64,000 bases of DNA from JBCDGZ01 sp038750655 (lineage in GTDB: Bacteria; Bacteroidota; Bacteroidia; Chitinophagales; Saprospiraceae): contig JBCDGZ010000013.1 in NCBI GenBank assembly GCA_038750655.1, positions 1 through 64,000 of the forward strand, read 5' to 3'. Shown here one piece after another: positions 18,586 to 26,755 of the stretch. Positions within the stretch are counted from its first letter, which is position 1. The number at the start of each line of letters is the position of its first letter. The position numbers were made by a program, and so were the translations under genes. The notes beneath the pieces were generated by a model. That model was not told the DNA's origin, ran no database searches, and worked only from the letters and a program-made list of their open reading frames with translations.

Positions 18586-19359
18586 ATGGCCACATCAATC
18601 AGCAAGAAAATCAGCGGAACGCTCCATAAAATCATGTACAATAACTTTCTGGTCAACGGCTACTTTGCCCGAAAGCGGAAAGAGGTACTGAACAAAGCCT
18701 TTCTGGGCTCCAAGGATTTTGATCAACTATTCCTCACCAAGGTCAACAACATCAATCAATACCAAAGCTACCTCAACGACGCACAAGACGACTCGGCCAA
18801 TTTCAATTACCGCCATCGTCGAGTGCACAAGATTTTGGGAGGCTGGCGCTGGAAGGGCCTGTGGCAATACAAAAACAAAATCCTCAACACCCTCTTCGAT
18901 CCCCAACTCCAAGGCATCGACTTCGGAGGAGCCAATGGCCCCGTATCGCTGCACGCTACCATCGTCGACTTCGACCCCGTAGATGCCTTCAATCGCCCAG
19001 TGCCCTACAAATCCCTGAAGGATGTCGATTTCAAAGCTGACTACATCTTCTCCTCCCACACCCTGGAACACATCAGCGACCTGGACAGCATCTTCAAAGA
19101 GATGATCGGCGTACTCAAACCCACGGGGCGCATCATCTTCCACGTGCCCGCCTACACCTGCATCCGCTGGCGCAGCGGCCTGCACAGCAACCGAAAGTTC
19201 AACGACCACGCCTGGACTTTTTTCCTCAGCGAAACGCCTTTCGAGGAAGGCATCCACAATCCCAAGTACATCGACGAGGCCGTCGCCCGGCATTTTGAGA
19301 TTGAGGAGAAGGCTTATGTAGGAGACAACTCGATTATGATTTTGGGAAAGCCGAAGTAG
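18586..19359 (+). CDS. SAM-dependent methyltransferase (Methyltransf_11-like)
   Basis: A 257-residue protein. A helical basic N-terminus (1-100) precedes a class I methyltransferase core: GIDFGGANGPVS as the SAM-binding loop, then FSSHTLEHISDLDSIFKEM and LKPTGRIIFHVPAY, typical of Methyltransf_11 enzymes acting on small molecules or sugars. It is the third gene of the nonulosonate operon, nine bases after neuB, so it may methylate the glycan or its precursor; this is inference. A hairpin follows the stop. Confidence 0.8.
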   Translation: MATSISKKISGTLHKIMYNNFLVNGYFARKRKEVLNKAFLGSKDFDQLFLTKVNNINQYQSYLNDAQDDSANFNYRHRRVHKILGGWRWKGLWQYKNKILNTLFDPQLQGIDFGGANGPVSLHATIVDFDPVDAFNRPVPYKSLKDVDFKADYIFSSHTLEHISDLDSIFKEMIGVLKPTGRIIFHVPAYTCIRWRSGLHSNRKFNDHAWTFFLSETPFEEGIHNPKYIDEAVARHFEIEEKAYVGDNSIMILGKPK

Positions 19360-19371
19360 TGAGGGAAAATC

Positions 19372-19398
19372 GCCGTGTCTCTTGGCGGGAGACACGGC
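19372..19398. terminator. Hairpin between convergent genes
   Basis: Ten-base perfect arms GCCGTGTCTC (19372-19381) and GAGACACGGC (19389-19398). TTTT follows on the minus strand; no T run follows on the plus strand. It may serve both converging transcripts. Confidence 0.45.
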
Positions 19399-19438
19399 CT
19401 GGACGGTTTCAATGTTGATTAATCAATCGCAACTTAAA

Positions 19439-20542
19439 TTATCTAAATGATACCGCCCTGGCGGAACCAAAACAACGTCCATCGGATAAAGCAACATATA
19501 CTCGATCATCTTTAAATCCTATAATGTCCTCTTTGCCATCCCCATTCACATCCCCCATGGCAATGGGATACTTCGCAGGAGACCAGCCTTGAGCATAATT
19601 GAACTCCTCAAAACACATTCGCTGGGTGTCAAAGCTACCTCCGACGGCGAGAGCCACATAAACTTTGTATTCTGTAAATCCTACAATATCGGCACTTCCG
19701 TCACCATTTACATCGGCCATCATCCGGCGATGCCTCTTGAGGTTCCACCAGTTGGGGTTAATAAAAAAGCTCATCTGATCTAAGCGGGAGGGCTCTGCAA
19801 AACGAGTTCCGGTAGAGCGAGCAGTGAAGACATTTCCACCAAATGCTACAATATCTGCTCTCTGATCATTATCGATGTCTGCCACCAGACGAGTATGCTT
19901 GGCAACTTCCCATCCTCCGGCACCGATAGCGAAATTCTTGATGAGCATTTCTGGTTTTGAAAAACTGCGGCCATTCGAAAAAGCAACAAAAACTCCCGCA
20001 CCGCCAAAGCCAACCAGGTCCGCCATTCCATCGCCATTTACATCGGTGGCTGTCCGGACGTGCTCACGATTGTTCCAGCCATTGCGCGTAGAAAGGTCGT
20101 GCTCCAACCAAACGCTTGGAGCACCAAAAGTACGACCCTGCGAAAGCGCGACGAGGACTTTTCCACCGCCAAAACCAACAATATCCGCTTTGCCATCACC
20201 GTTAACGTCCGCAACTGTCCGAACGTGCTCATTCACCTGCCAGCCTCCAACTGCAATAGAAAAATTATTCACTAGTAGCTGGGGGATGGAGAAGTTCTGT
20301 CCATCAGAAAAAGAGACAAAAACTCCTTTTTCTCCAAATCCAATAATGTCTGCTTTGCCGTCGCCATCTACATCCGCAACCGTCCGATGGTGGCGATCCA
20401 TCGACCAGCCATTAGGTGGGGTAAAATAAAAATCGACTTGGGCGTGAAGTGAGGGGAGCATTCCATAGCTCCAAACAAAGAGCAATAAGAAACGATAAAG
20501 CATGGGCATGGCAAAAGTGGAACTGAAATTCTTTTTATACAT
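19439..20542 (-). CDS. Secreted FG-GAP/lectin-like beta-propeller protein
   Basis: A 367-residue secreted protein consisting of a signal peptide (ending LPSLHAQ) and six repeats of about 54 residues. Each carries a Ca-binding-like DVNGDGKADIVGFG, then VxVALSxGxxF, with a W and an H/R-rich segment between repeats. This is the FG-GAP/VCBS pattern and is closest in look to the PVL/PLL-type propeller lectins, which bind fucose or GlcNAc. No T9SS tail is visible, so the protein may remain periplasmic or be exported otherwise. The start may be 20542 or the internal ATG at 20509 (MPMLYRFLLLF). Confidence 0.82.
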   Translation of the reverse strand: MYKKNFSSTFAMPMLYRFLLLFVWSYGMLPSLHAQVDFYFTPPNGWSMDRHHRTVADVDGDGKADIIGFGEKGVFVSFSDGQNFSIPQLLVNNFSIAVGGWQVNEHVRTVADVNGDGKADIVGFGGGKVLVALSQGRTFGAPSVWLEHDLSTRNGWNNREHVRTATDVNGDGMADLVGFGGAGVFVAFSNGRSFSKPEMLIKNFAIGAGGWEVAKHTRLVADIDNDQRADIVAFGGNVFTARSTGTRFAEPSRLDQMSFFINPNWWNLKRHRRMMADVNGDGSADIVGFTEYKVYVALAVGGSFDTQRMCFEEFNYAQGWSPAKYPIAMGDVNGDGKEDIIGFKDDRVYVALSDGRCFGSARAVSFR

Positions 20543-20582
20543 TTTTTAAAAATTTAGTGTTATGAATGGATGATCAGAATAC

Positions 20583-20695
20583 GCCTCCGATCTTGCACTG
20601 ACAAAGGTCCGGGGAAATGCAAGGCTGACTTAGCGTAAAAACGCCGACTTTATTATTTTGGGTAAAGCTGCGGAGGCTTATAGGTATAAATACCT
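20583..20695. ncRNA. Candidate structured RNA element
   Basis: A nested set of perfect inverted repeats: an outer seven-base stem GCCTCCG (20583-20589) with CGGAGGC (20671-20677). It encloses hairpin CTTGCA/TGCAAG (20592-20597 with 20618-20623) and hairpin GCGT-AAAA-ACGC (20633-20644). A further hairpin AGGTA/TACCT (20682-20695) follows. It could be a small RNA, a 5' leader of the gene at 20808 or of the divergent propeller gene. The strand is not determined and no known riboswitch class is recognised. Confidence 0.35.
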
Positions 20696-20807
20696 GTTTG
20701 AGAAAGGGGGGCGTGGCATTATTGAAATTTGATGCTATCTTTAGTTGACTCTCGTTCAACGCAACTTGGGTAGTATACAAAATTTATTCACTCTAAAAAC
20801 AAACACG

Positions 20808-21374
20808 ATGAACCTCAAACCTAATCTTTGGACACTGCTCTTTTTGATTACTGCGGCTGCTTTAATTTATACATTGACCCAACAGCCCAATGAACAGCCT
20901 ACTCAAGGCGCGACAAAACCATTGGTGGGTGCTGATAATGAAGAGGATCTTCAAATCTTAGATATTGATAGTGCCTACAAAATTACTAAAGAGGATTTCA
21001 CAACTAGGTATGACAATTATAAAGACCGCTACCTTCCTGTAGTTAATAATACTGCCCTTAATCTCAAAGATTCTGTTGGCATTGATACCCTAGGTATTCT
21101 GGCTTACACCTTGAAGGAATACGAATTAGATCAGATATATGAACATTACAGTAAAATCGATAGTGTGAAAAATGAAAAACCTCAGGTCCTCATCTATCCT
21201 GTCATCAAAGATTATAAGGTTTACGATCCTGTTAAGCAGGACAGTGTAGATCGCAGTGAATTTGACTTGGTCTTTTTGATCCGCAATTTACAGGGAAATG
21301 ATGAGGGCTTCTTCGACTTTACAGAGCCTTGCCCCCCCATCTGTGGCGATGTCCCTTACATCAATGAAAACTAG
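20808..21374 (+). CDS. Membrane-anchored hypothetical protein
   Basis: A 188-residue protein with one N-terminal transmembrane segment (about 8-24, LFLITAAALIYTL) and a soluble acidic domain outside the cytoplasm. The C-terminus has two cysteines in PCPPICGD. No known family is recognised. A TTG at 20745 could extend it by 21 residues, but ATG 20808 starts exactly at the signal-anchor and is preferred. TATCTTTA at 20736-20743 may be the -7 element. It is the first gene of a run with the membrane protein and two-component genes, gaps being 18 bases and then overlaps. Confidence 0.65.
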   Translation: MNLKPNLWTLLFLITAAALIYTLTQQPNEQPTQGATKPLVGADNEEDLQILDIDSAYKITKEDFTTRYDNYKDRYLPVVNNTALNLKDSVGIDTLGILAYTLKEYELDQIYEHYSKIDSVKNEKPQVLIYPVIKDYKVYDPVKQDSVDRSEFDLVFLIRNLQGNDEGFFDFTEPCPPICGDVPYINEN

Positions 21375-21392
21375 AGCTCCAAATTTGACGAT

Positions 21393-22064
21393 ATGATCAT
21401 GTCGCTTGTCCATTTTTTCAGTAGTGCTGCTCAGGTATGCCTGCTGTTGAGCATCCTACTTTGGTGCTGGCACTACCGTTCCCTACCACTGGAGTTCAAG
21501 CGATTAGGGTTTTTCATGGTCACTACACTAATCATCAATGTTACTGCCATTGTTTTGGGGCGCAATAAAATTCAGAACCTGTTTTTGCTCCATATTTACA
21601 CGCCATTAGAGTGGCTGCTTTGGGCTTACTTTTACCAGCTCCTCTTCAAGCCTATTCGTAAGATACAAAAGGGACTGCCCTGGTTGGTCGGGGTAGTCCT
21701 TATCTTCCTACTGCTTAATAGCATTTTGCTGGAACCGATCGGCGGCTTTAATTCCAATGCAAAATCATTAGTGCAGGTCATCTTGATTGCAGCGGCCATC
21801 ACTTACTTTTTCAATGCCTTTGGAAAAATAGACCTGACGATGCCTATTCCTCGTGCGCTAAGTATTGTCAATTTTGCGGTCATCTTCTACTATTCGGGGA
21901 GTTTATTTATCTTCATGTTTTCCAGATTCTTAAACGATAATCAAGTAGCCGAGCAGCAACAATTTGGAATTTGGGCCATCAATGGGATCATCTATTTCCT
22001 TTTTACGCTGCTGATTTTTTCAAGCTTATGGACAGTAGCTTTCCAGAAAACGAAGTCCTCTTAG
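21393..22064 (+). CDS. Hypothetical polytopic membrane protein
   Basis: A 223-residue integral membrane protein with about seven hydrophobic segments and short loops. No named family is recognised. Its 3' end overlaps the histidine kinase start (22028) by 37 bases and it directly precedes a two-component pair, so it could be a membrane sensor partner of the kinase, which itself has only one membrane segment. A second ATG lies two codons downstream. Confidence 0.7.
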   Translation: MIMSLVHFFSSAAQVCLLLSILLWCWHYRSLPLEFKRLGFFMVTTLIINVTAIVLGRNKIQNLFLLHIYTPLEWLLWAYFYQLLFKPIRKIQKGLPWLVGVVLIFLLLNSILLEPIGGFNSNAKSLVQVILIAAAITYFFNAFGKIDLTMPIPRALSIVNFAVIFYYSGSLFIFMFSRFLNDNQVAEQQQFGIWAINGIIYFLFTLLIFSSLWTVAFQKTKSS

Positions 22065-22813
22065 TCATCACCATCGGGGTCATCATCATGCTGATCTTTG
22101 CAATGGCCTTTGTGCTTTTCTTTTATTTTTCACAAAAGAAATTCCAGGCCGAACGCCTACAGGCCCAGGCCCGCGAGGTCGACCATCAACGCCAGCTGCT
22201 CTTCGGTAGCATACAGGCGCAGGAGGAAGAGCGAGAACGCATTGCGCGAGAGCTGCACGATGAGGTCGGCTCCAAACTCAATGTCATCAACCTTGGTCTA
22301 CATCATTTACAGAAAACACCAGATGAGGAGGCCATCGGTGAGCTTTTTGAGGTAGTCAATAATACGATTGACAGTACGCGGCGAATTTCGCACGACCTGC
22401 TGCCGCCAACGCTGGAAAACTTTGGTCTACCTACAGCGCTGGAAGAACTTTGCGATCGCTACAATAAAAATTCGAGTGTAAAGGTGCGTCTTGATATTCA
22501 GGAAAATGATCCCTCGATGCTCCCCCCAAAGATTGCTTTAGCCTTCTTTCGGATTACGCAGGAGCTGCTGTCCAATAGTTTCAAACACAGCGAAGCTACT
22601 CAAATCAGCCTCCATCTTTGGAAAGACCCACAGCAGCTTCGCCTCGACTATCAAGACAACGGCAAGGGCTTCCCCCTCGACAATCCGCAGCAGCAAAGTG
22701 GCCTCGGCCTGCGCAACATCGAGAGCCGGGTGCAGATGATTGAAGCCCAACAACAGCTCGACAGCGCCCCCGGTCAGGGCCTTTCCTTCCAACTCACAAA
22801 ACCACTGACATGA
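22028..22813 (+). CDS. NarX-type sensor histidine kinase
   Basis: A 261-residue kinase with one transmembrane segment (about 10-32), a short coiled region, the HisKA_3 dimerisation domain with phospho-acceptor His77 (RELHDEVGSKLNVINLG), and a C-terminal HATPase with N box ELLSNSFKH, DNGKGFP and GLGLRNIESRV. There is no periplasmic sensor domain, so it may read its signal through the upstream membrane protein. The ATG at 22028 begins just before the membrane helix; an ATG at 21971 would add residues overlapping the previous gene further. The stop overlaps the response regulator start (ATGA). Confidence 0.92.
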   Translation: MDSSFPENEVLLVITIGVIIMLIFAMAFVLFFYFSQKKFQAERLQAQAREVDHQRQLLFGSIQAQEEERERIARELHDEVGSKLNVINLGLHHLQKTPDEEAIGELFEVVNNTIDSTRRISHDLLPPTLENFGLPTALEELCDRYNKNSSVKVRLDIQENDPSMLPPKIALAFFRITQELLSNSFKHSEATQISLHLWKDPQQLRLDYQDNGKGFPLDNPQQQSGLGLRNIESRVQMIEAQQQLDSAPGQGLSFQLTKPLT

Positions 22814-23472
22814 AAATAGCCATCGCAGACGACGAAGCCCTCTTCCGCAAAGGCTTGGCCCGCCTTTTTGCCGACTTCGGTGCCACCCTGGCCTTCGAAG
22901 CCACCAATGGCCAGGACCTCCTACAGCAATTGGATACCGCCGAGCAGCTGCCTGACGTCCTCTTGCTCGACCTCAATATGCCAACCATGAACGGTATCGA
23001 AGCCGCCAAAATCATCCACAAAAAATACCCTGAGCTCAAATTCATCATCCTCTCCACCTACTACTCCAAAGCCTTTATCACCAAAATGATCGAGTTTGGA
23101 GCGGCAGGCTACCTGGCCAAAAATGCTTCGCCGCAGGAGATGGCCACCTGCATCCAGGAAGTCGCCGACAAAGGATTTTACTATGATCAAAAAGTGATGG
23201 AAGTGCTGCGGGAAAGTATGATGAATAAGAGCCGGCCCGTTTTCCGTAATCCCTTCGGCGTCGCCCTCAGCGAGCGGGAGCGCGAAGTCTTGCAGCTGAT
23301 CTGCGAGGAGCTGACCACCGCCGAAATCGCCGCCAAGCTCTTCCTCTCCCCCCGTACCGTCGATGGCCATCGCAACAGCCTGCTGCAAAAGCTGAACTGC
23401 CGCAACACCGCAGGACTAGTCATCGTCGCCCTGCAAGAGCAATTAGTAGATATTACGAAAATCAGATTTTGA
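22810..23472 (+). CDS. NarL/FixJ-type response regulator
   Basis: A 220-residue two-domain regulator: receiver domain (1-120) with acidic DDEA at residues 6-9, phospho-acceptor Asp54 (LLLDLNMPTMNG) and Lys near 104 (LAKNASPQE), then a LuxR-type helix-turn-helix (about 153-213) with LSEREREVLQLICEELTTAE and LSPRTVDGHRNSLLQKL. Translationally coupled to the kinase. Targets are unknown. The stop codon is one base from that of the convergent mutS. Confidence 0.93.
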   Translation: MKIAIADDEALFRKGLARLFADFGATLAFEATNGQDLLQQLDTAEQLPDVLLLDLNMPTMNGIEAAKIIHKKYPELKFIILSTYYSKAFITKMIEFGAAGYLAKNASPQEMATCIQEVADKGFYYDQKVMEVLRESMMNKSRPVFRNPFGVALSEREREVLQLICEELTTAEIAAKLFLSPRTVDGHRNSLLQKLNCRNTAGLVIVALQEQLVDITKIRF

Positions 23473-23473
23473 C

Positions 23474-26128
23474 TTATTCCTCTTCCAACAGCTTCTTCAA
23501 CTCATTCAACTTCAACATACACTCAATCGGTGTCATATTATTGAGTTCCAAATCCATCAAAGCTGCTTTGAGCTTGCCCGCCGTCGGGTCGACAGTTTCG
23601 AAGATGCTCAGTTGCAATTGCTCGGTAGAAAGTTGTTGTAAGGTGGAGTCGGCTTCGGGCTGCGTAGGAATATCAGCTCCGTTGTTGTCTATGGATTTTT
23701 GCTCTAGTTGGGAAAGAATATGCGCGGCCCGCTCGATGATGCTGCGCGGCATACCCGCCATCTTGGCTACATAAATGCCAAAGCTGTGGTTACTGCCTCC
23801 CGGCACCAGCTTGCGCAAAAAGATCACCTTTTGTCCCACCTGTTTAGTGGAAATGCTGTAATTCTTGATGCGCGGAAATTTATTGGCCAGCTCATTTAGC
23901 TCGTGGTAGTGGGTAGCAAAAAGCGTCTTGGGCCGAGCCGTGCTGTTGTTGTGCAGGTATTCTGCGATCGACCAGGCAATGGAGATACCGTCGTAGGTGC
24001 TGGTCCCCCGGCCAATCTCATCCAGCAGGATCAAGCTGCGGTCAGAAATATTGTTCATAATACTGGCCGTCTCGTTCATCTCGACCATAAAAGTCGACTC
24101 GCCGGAAGAAATATTATCGGTTGCTCCGACGCGGGTGAAGACCTTATCGATGATGCCCAGGCGGGCCTCTGCGGCGGGCACAAAGCTGCCCATCTGCGCC
24201 ATCAAACAGATCAGCGCCGTCTGCCGCAGCACCGCCGATTTACCCGCCATATTCGGCCCGGTAATCATCAGCACCTGCTGCTCTTCGTTGTCCAGATACA
24301 CATCGTTGGGGATATAGTTTTCGCCCAAATCCAGGTGCTGCTCAATCACCGGGTGGCGGCCCGCCTTGATGTCGATCACGTAGCTGTCGTTGATCTCCGG
24401 GCGGCAGTAGTTGTTTTTGATGGCTACGCGGGCAAAGGCCAGCAGGCAATCCAGACGGGCGATCAGCCCGGCGTTGCGCTGCACCGGCATAATGAAATCG
24501 GCCACCGTCGCAATCAGCCCGGCGAAGAGCTGTTCTTCCAGCCCCAGGATTTTCTCCTCCGCTCCTAAAATCTTGGCCTCTAGCTTTTTGAGTTCGTCGG
24601 TGATGTAGCGCTCGCTGCCCGTCAGGGTTTGCTTGCGGGTCCACTCCTCCGGCACCTGGTTCTTGTATTTATTGGTCACCTCCAAGTAGTAGCCGAAAAC
24701 GGAGTTGAAGCCGATTTTCAAACTGGCGATGCCGGTGCGTTGGGATTCACTTTGTTGGATATCAATGAGCAGTTCTTTACTGTTCTTGACGATATTGCGC
24801 AGCTCATCCAGCTCCTCGTGGTTGCCGTCGGCGATGACGCCGCCCTTGGCCAGGTTGACCGGCGGTTCTTCGATCAGCACTTTGCCGATTTCGGCGGTGA
24901 GTTTTTCGCAGGGATCGAGGCCTTCGCCGATTTTTTGCAGGAAGCTATTATCGCTGTCTTGCAGGAGGGCCTTGGTGGGATCGATAGCCAGCATGGCGCG
25001 GCGCAGCTGCACCAGCTCTCGCGGGTTGATTTTGCCTAGCGGCACTTTAGAGATCAACCGTTCCAGGTCACCGATCTGTCGAATCTGCGCTTCGATTTGT
25101 TCGGTTAAGGCACCGTGTTCGATGAAATAGCTGACCATATCGAGGCGAGCCTGTACAGCTTCGGTGCTTTTGAGGGGCAGTACGACCCACTTTTTCATCA
25201 GGCGCGCGCCCATCGGGCTGATGGTTTGGTCCAGGATTTGGATGAGCGGTACGCCGCTGTCGTGGGCGCTGTGGATCAACTCCAGGTTGCGAATCGAAAA
25301 GCGGTCCATCCACACATAGCGATCCGGCTGCACCTGACTGATTCGGGTGATATGGCGGATGTTATGATTTTCCGTAGTAGCCAGGTAATGAATAACGGCT
25401 CCGGCAGCCACCTGCGCCAGCTCCAACGCTTCAATACCAAAGCCTTTGAGACCTTGGACTTCAAAATGATCCAGCAGTTTCTCTCGTCCGTAGTCAATGG
25501 TATAGACCCATTCTTCCAGCGGATAGGTGTAGAATCGCTCGCCGAAGTTATCGGTAAAGCTCTTTTTCTTGCTTTTGGAAAAGATAACCTCAGAGGGCTT
25601 AAAGCTTTGCAGGAGTTTATCGACATAATTGCTGCGCCCTTCGCTGACTAGGAATTCTCCGGTAGAGACATCGAGAAAGGCCACCCCGACCCGATCCCGC
25701 TTGCCGAAGGCGACGGAGGCCAGGAAGTTGTTGCTTTTATGATCCAGCAGTTTATCGTCGATGGCAATCCCTGGGGTGACAATTTCAGTGACCCCGCGTT
25801 TAACGATTTTCTTTTCCTTACTTGGTTTTTCCAGCTGCTCACAGATGGCGACCCGAAAGCCCGCCCGCACCATCCGGGGCAGGTACATATCCAGCGAATG
25901 ATAGGGAAAGCCCGCCAGTTCAATGTCACTTCCACCATTGTTGCGCTTAGTCAAAATGATCCCCAGCACCTGAGAAGTAGTGATGGCATCCTCTCCGAAG
26001 GTCTCATAGAAATCCCCTACTCGAAAGAGCAGAATGGCATCCGGATATTTGCCTTTTACCCGGAAATATTGCTGCATTAGGGGGGTAACTTTCTTGTTTT
26101 TCTTGGTCGTCTTTGCTTTTCTTGCCAC
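23474..26128 (-). CDS. mutS: DNA mismatch repair ATPase MutS
   Basis: MutS recognises mismatches and recruits MutL. The 884-residue protein has domain I with the mismatch-probing F40-Y-E42 (RVGDFYETF), the connector, lever and clamp domains, and the ABC-type ATPase with Walker A GPNMAGKS (624-631), LLDEIGRGTSTYDG and THYHELNELA. All motifs of MutS1 are present and the length is normal. The start is GTG at 26128, 26 bases downstream of a well-formed promoter. It is a single gene, convergent with the response regulator. Confidence 0.98.
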   Translation of the reverse strand: MARKAKTTKKNKKVTPLMQQYFRVKGKYPDAILLFRVGDFYETFGEDAITTSQVLGIILTKRNNGGSDIELAGFPYHSLDMYLPRMVRAGFRVAICEQLEKPSKEKKIVKRGVTEIVTPGIAIDDKLLDHKSNNFLASVAFGKRDRVGVAFLDVSTGEFLVSEGRSNYVDKLLQSFKPSEVIFSKSKKKSFTDNFGERFYTYPLEEWVYTIDYGREKLLDHFEVQGLKGFGIEALELAQVAAGAVIHYLATTENHNIRHITRISQVQPDRYVWMDRFSIRNLELIHSAHDSGVPLIQILDQTISPMGARLMKKWVVLPLKSTEAVQARLDMVSYFIEHGALTEQIEAQIRQIGDLERLISKVPLGKINPRELVQLRRAMLAIDPTKALLQDSDNSFLQKIGEGLDPCEKLTAEIGKVLIEEPPVNLAKGGVIADGNHEELDELRNIVKNSKELLIDIQQSESQRTGIASLKIGFNSVFGYYLEVTNKYKNQVPEEWTRKQTLTGSERYITDELKKLEAKILGAEEKILGLEEQLFAGLIATVADFIMPVQRNAGLIARLDCLLAFARVAIKNNYCRPEINDSYVIDIKAGRHPVIEQHLDLGENYIPNDVYLDNEEQQVLMITGPNMAGKSAVLRQTALICLMAQMGSFVPAAEARLGIIDKVFTRVGATDNISSGESTFMVEMNETASIMNNISDRSLILLDEIGRGTSTYDGISIAWSIAEYLHNNSTARPKTLFATHYHELNELANKFPRIKNYSISTKQVGQKVIFLRKLVPGGSNHSFGIYVAKMAGMPRSIIERAAHILSQLEQKSIDNNGADIPTQPEADSTLQQLSTEQLQLSIFETVDPTAGKLKAALMDLELNNMTPIECMLKLNELKKLLEEE

Positions 26129-26153
26129 TGCGTGAGGTTTGAAATAATTTGAG

Positions 26154-26185
26154 CAAAGATAATTTTAATCGAGAGCCTACCAAAA
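26154..26185 (-). promoter_or_regulatory. mutS promoter, Bacteroidota type
   Basis: On the minus strand, TTTTG (26185-26181) is followed after exactly 19 bases by TATCTTTG (26161-26154). This fits the -33 TTTG / -7 TAnnTTTG consensus of the Bacteroidota primary sigma factor and lies 26 bases upstream of the GTG start. Confidence 0.65.
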
Positions 26186-26255
26186 CTTTAAAAGTCAAAT
26201 CCAACTCACTATCTTTAGTCCAAATTTCATTAACCAACTCATATCTTACTAAAAC

Positions 26256-26723
26256 ATGATTCCACAGTTTGAACAGCTCAACGAGGAAGAAACCACTTTG
26301 ATGCTAGATACCCTTCCCCTGATTACCGTGCTTATCGCTGGTGCCGATGGCAATATTGATGAGGAAGAAAAAGCCTGGGCCGAAAAATTGACCAATATCC
26401 GTTCTTTTGCCCGCGAGGACTCGCTGACCGACTATTACAAGCTGGCCGATGAGCATTTTGCTGAAAAACTCTCCATCTTTCTCAACAGCCTGCCGTCGGA
26501 CGTAGCAGCTCGCAACGCAGAAATCGGTCATCGCCTGTCGGGCCTCAATAGCATCTTGCCCAAGTTGGACGTCAACTTTGCGCTGCGCTTTCGCAAAGGC
26601 CTCAATAGCTTCGCCGAACACGTCGCAAAGGCGTCAGGAGGCTTTCTTCGTATGGGAAGTATTAGTAAAGAAGAAAAAGATTTGATAGATTTACCTATGA
26701 TCGATCAGGTTGTAGTGGAATAA
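26256..26723 (+). CDS. TerB-like hypothetical protein
   Basis: A 155-residue all-helical cytoplasmic protein. The segment LITVLIAGADGNIDEEEKAWAEKL has the TerB-like pattern (helix, then A-DG-I--EE), a tellurite-resistance-related fold that binds metal in some members; GADGNIDEEE also recalls an EF-hand loop. Function unknown. It lies 32 bases before the M1 peptidase gene, and a second TerB-like gene follows that peptidase. A TATCTTTA element at 26210-26217 may be its -7 box. Confidence 0.65.
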   Translation: MIPQFEQLNEEETTLMLDTLPLITVLIAGADGNIDEEEKAWAEKLTNIRSFAREDSLTDYYKLADEHFAEKLSIFLNSLPSDVAARNAEIGHRLSGLNSILPKLDVNFALRFRKGLNSFAEHVAKASGGFLRMGSISKEEKDLIDLPMIDQVVVE

Positions 26724-26755
26724 TCCCTGCCTTTTTATCGTAAAAAACACCAATT

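Noticed and set aside
19439..20542. Regularly spaced DNA repeats that could look like a CRISPR array
   Set aside because: They encode the propeller blades in one frame; spacing is about 160 bases and they vary at third codon positions. No repeat-spacer pattern or cas gene exists in the window.
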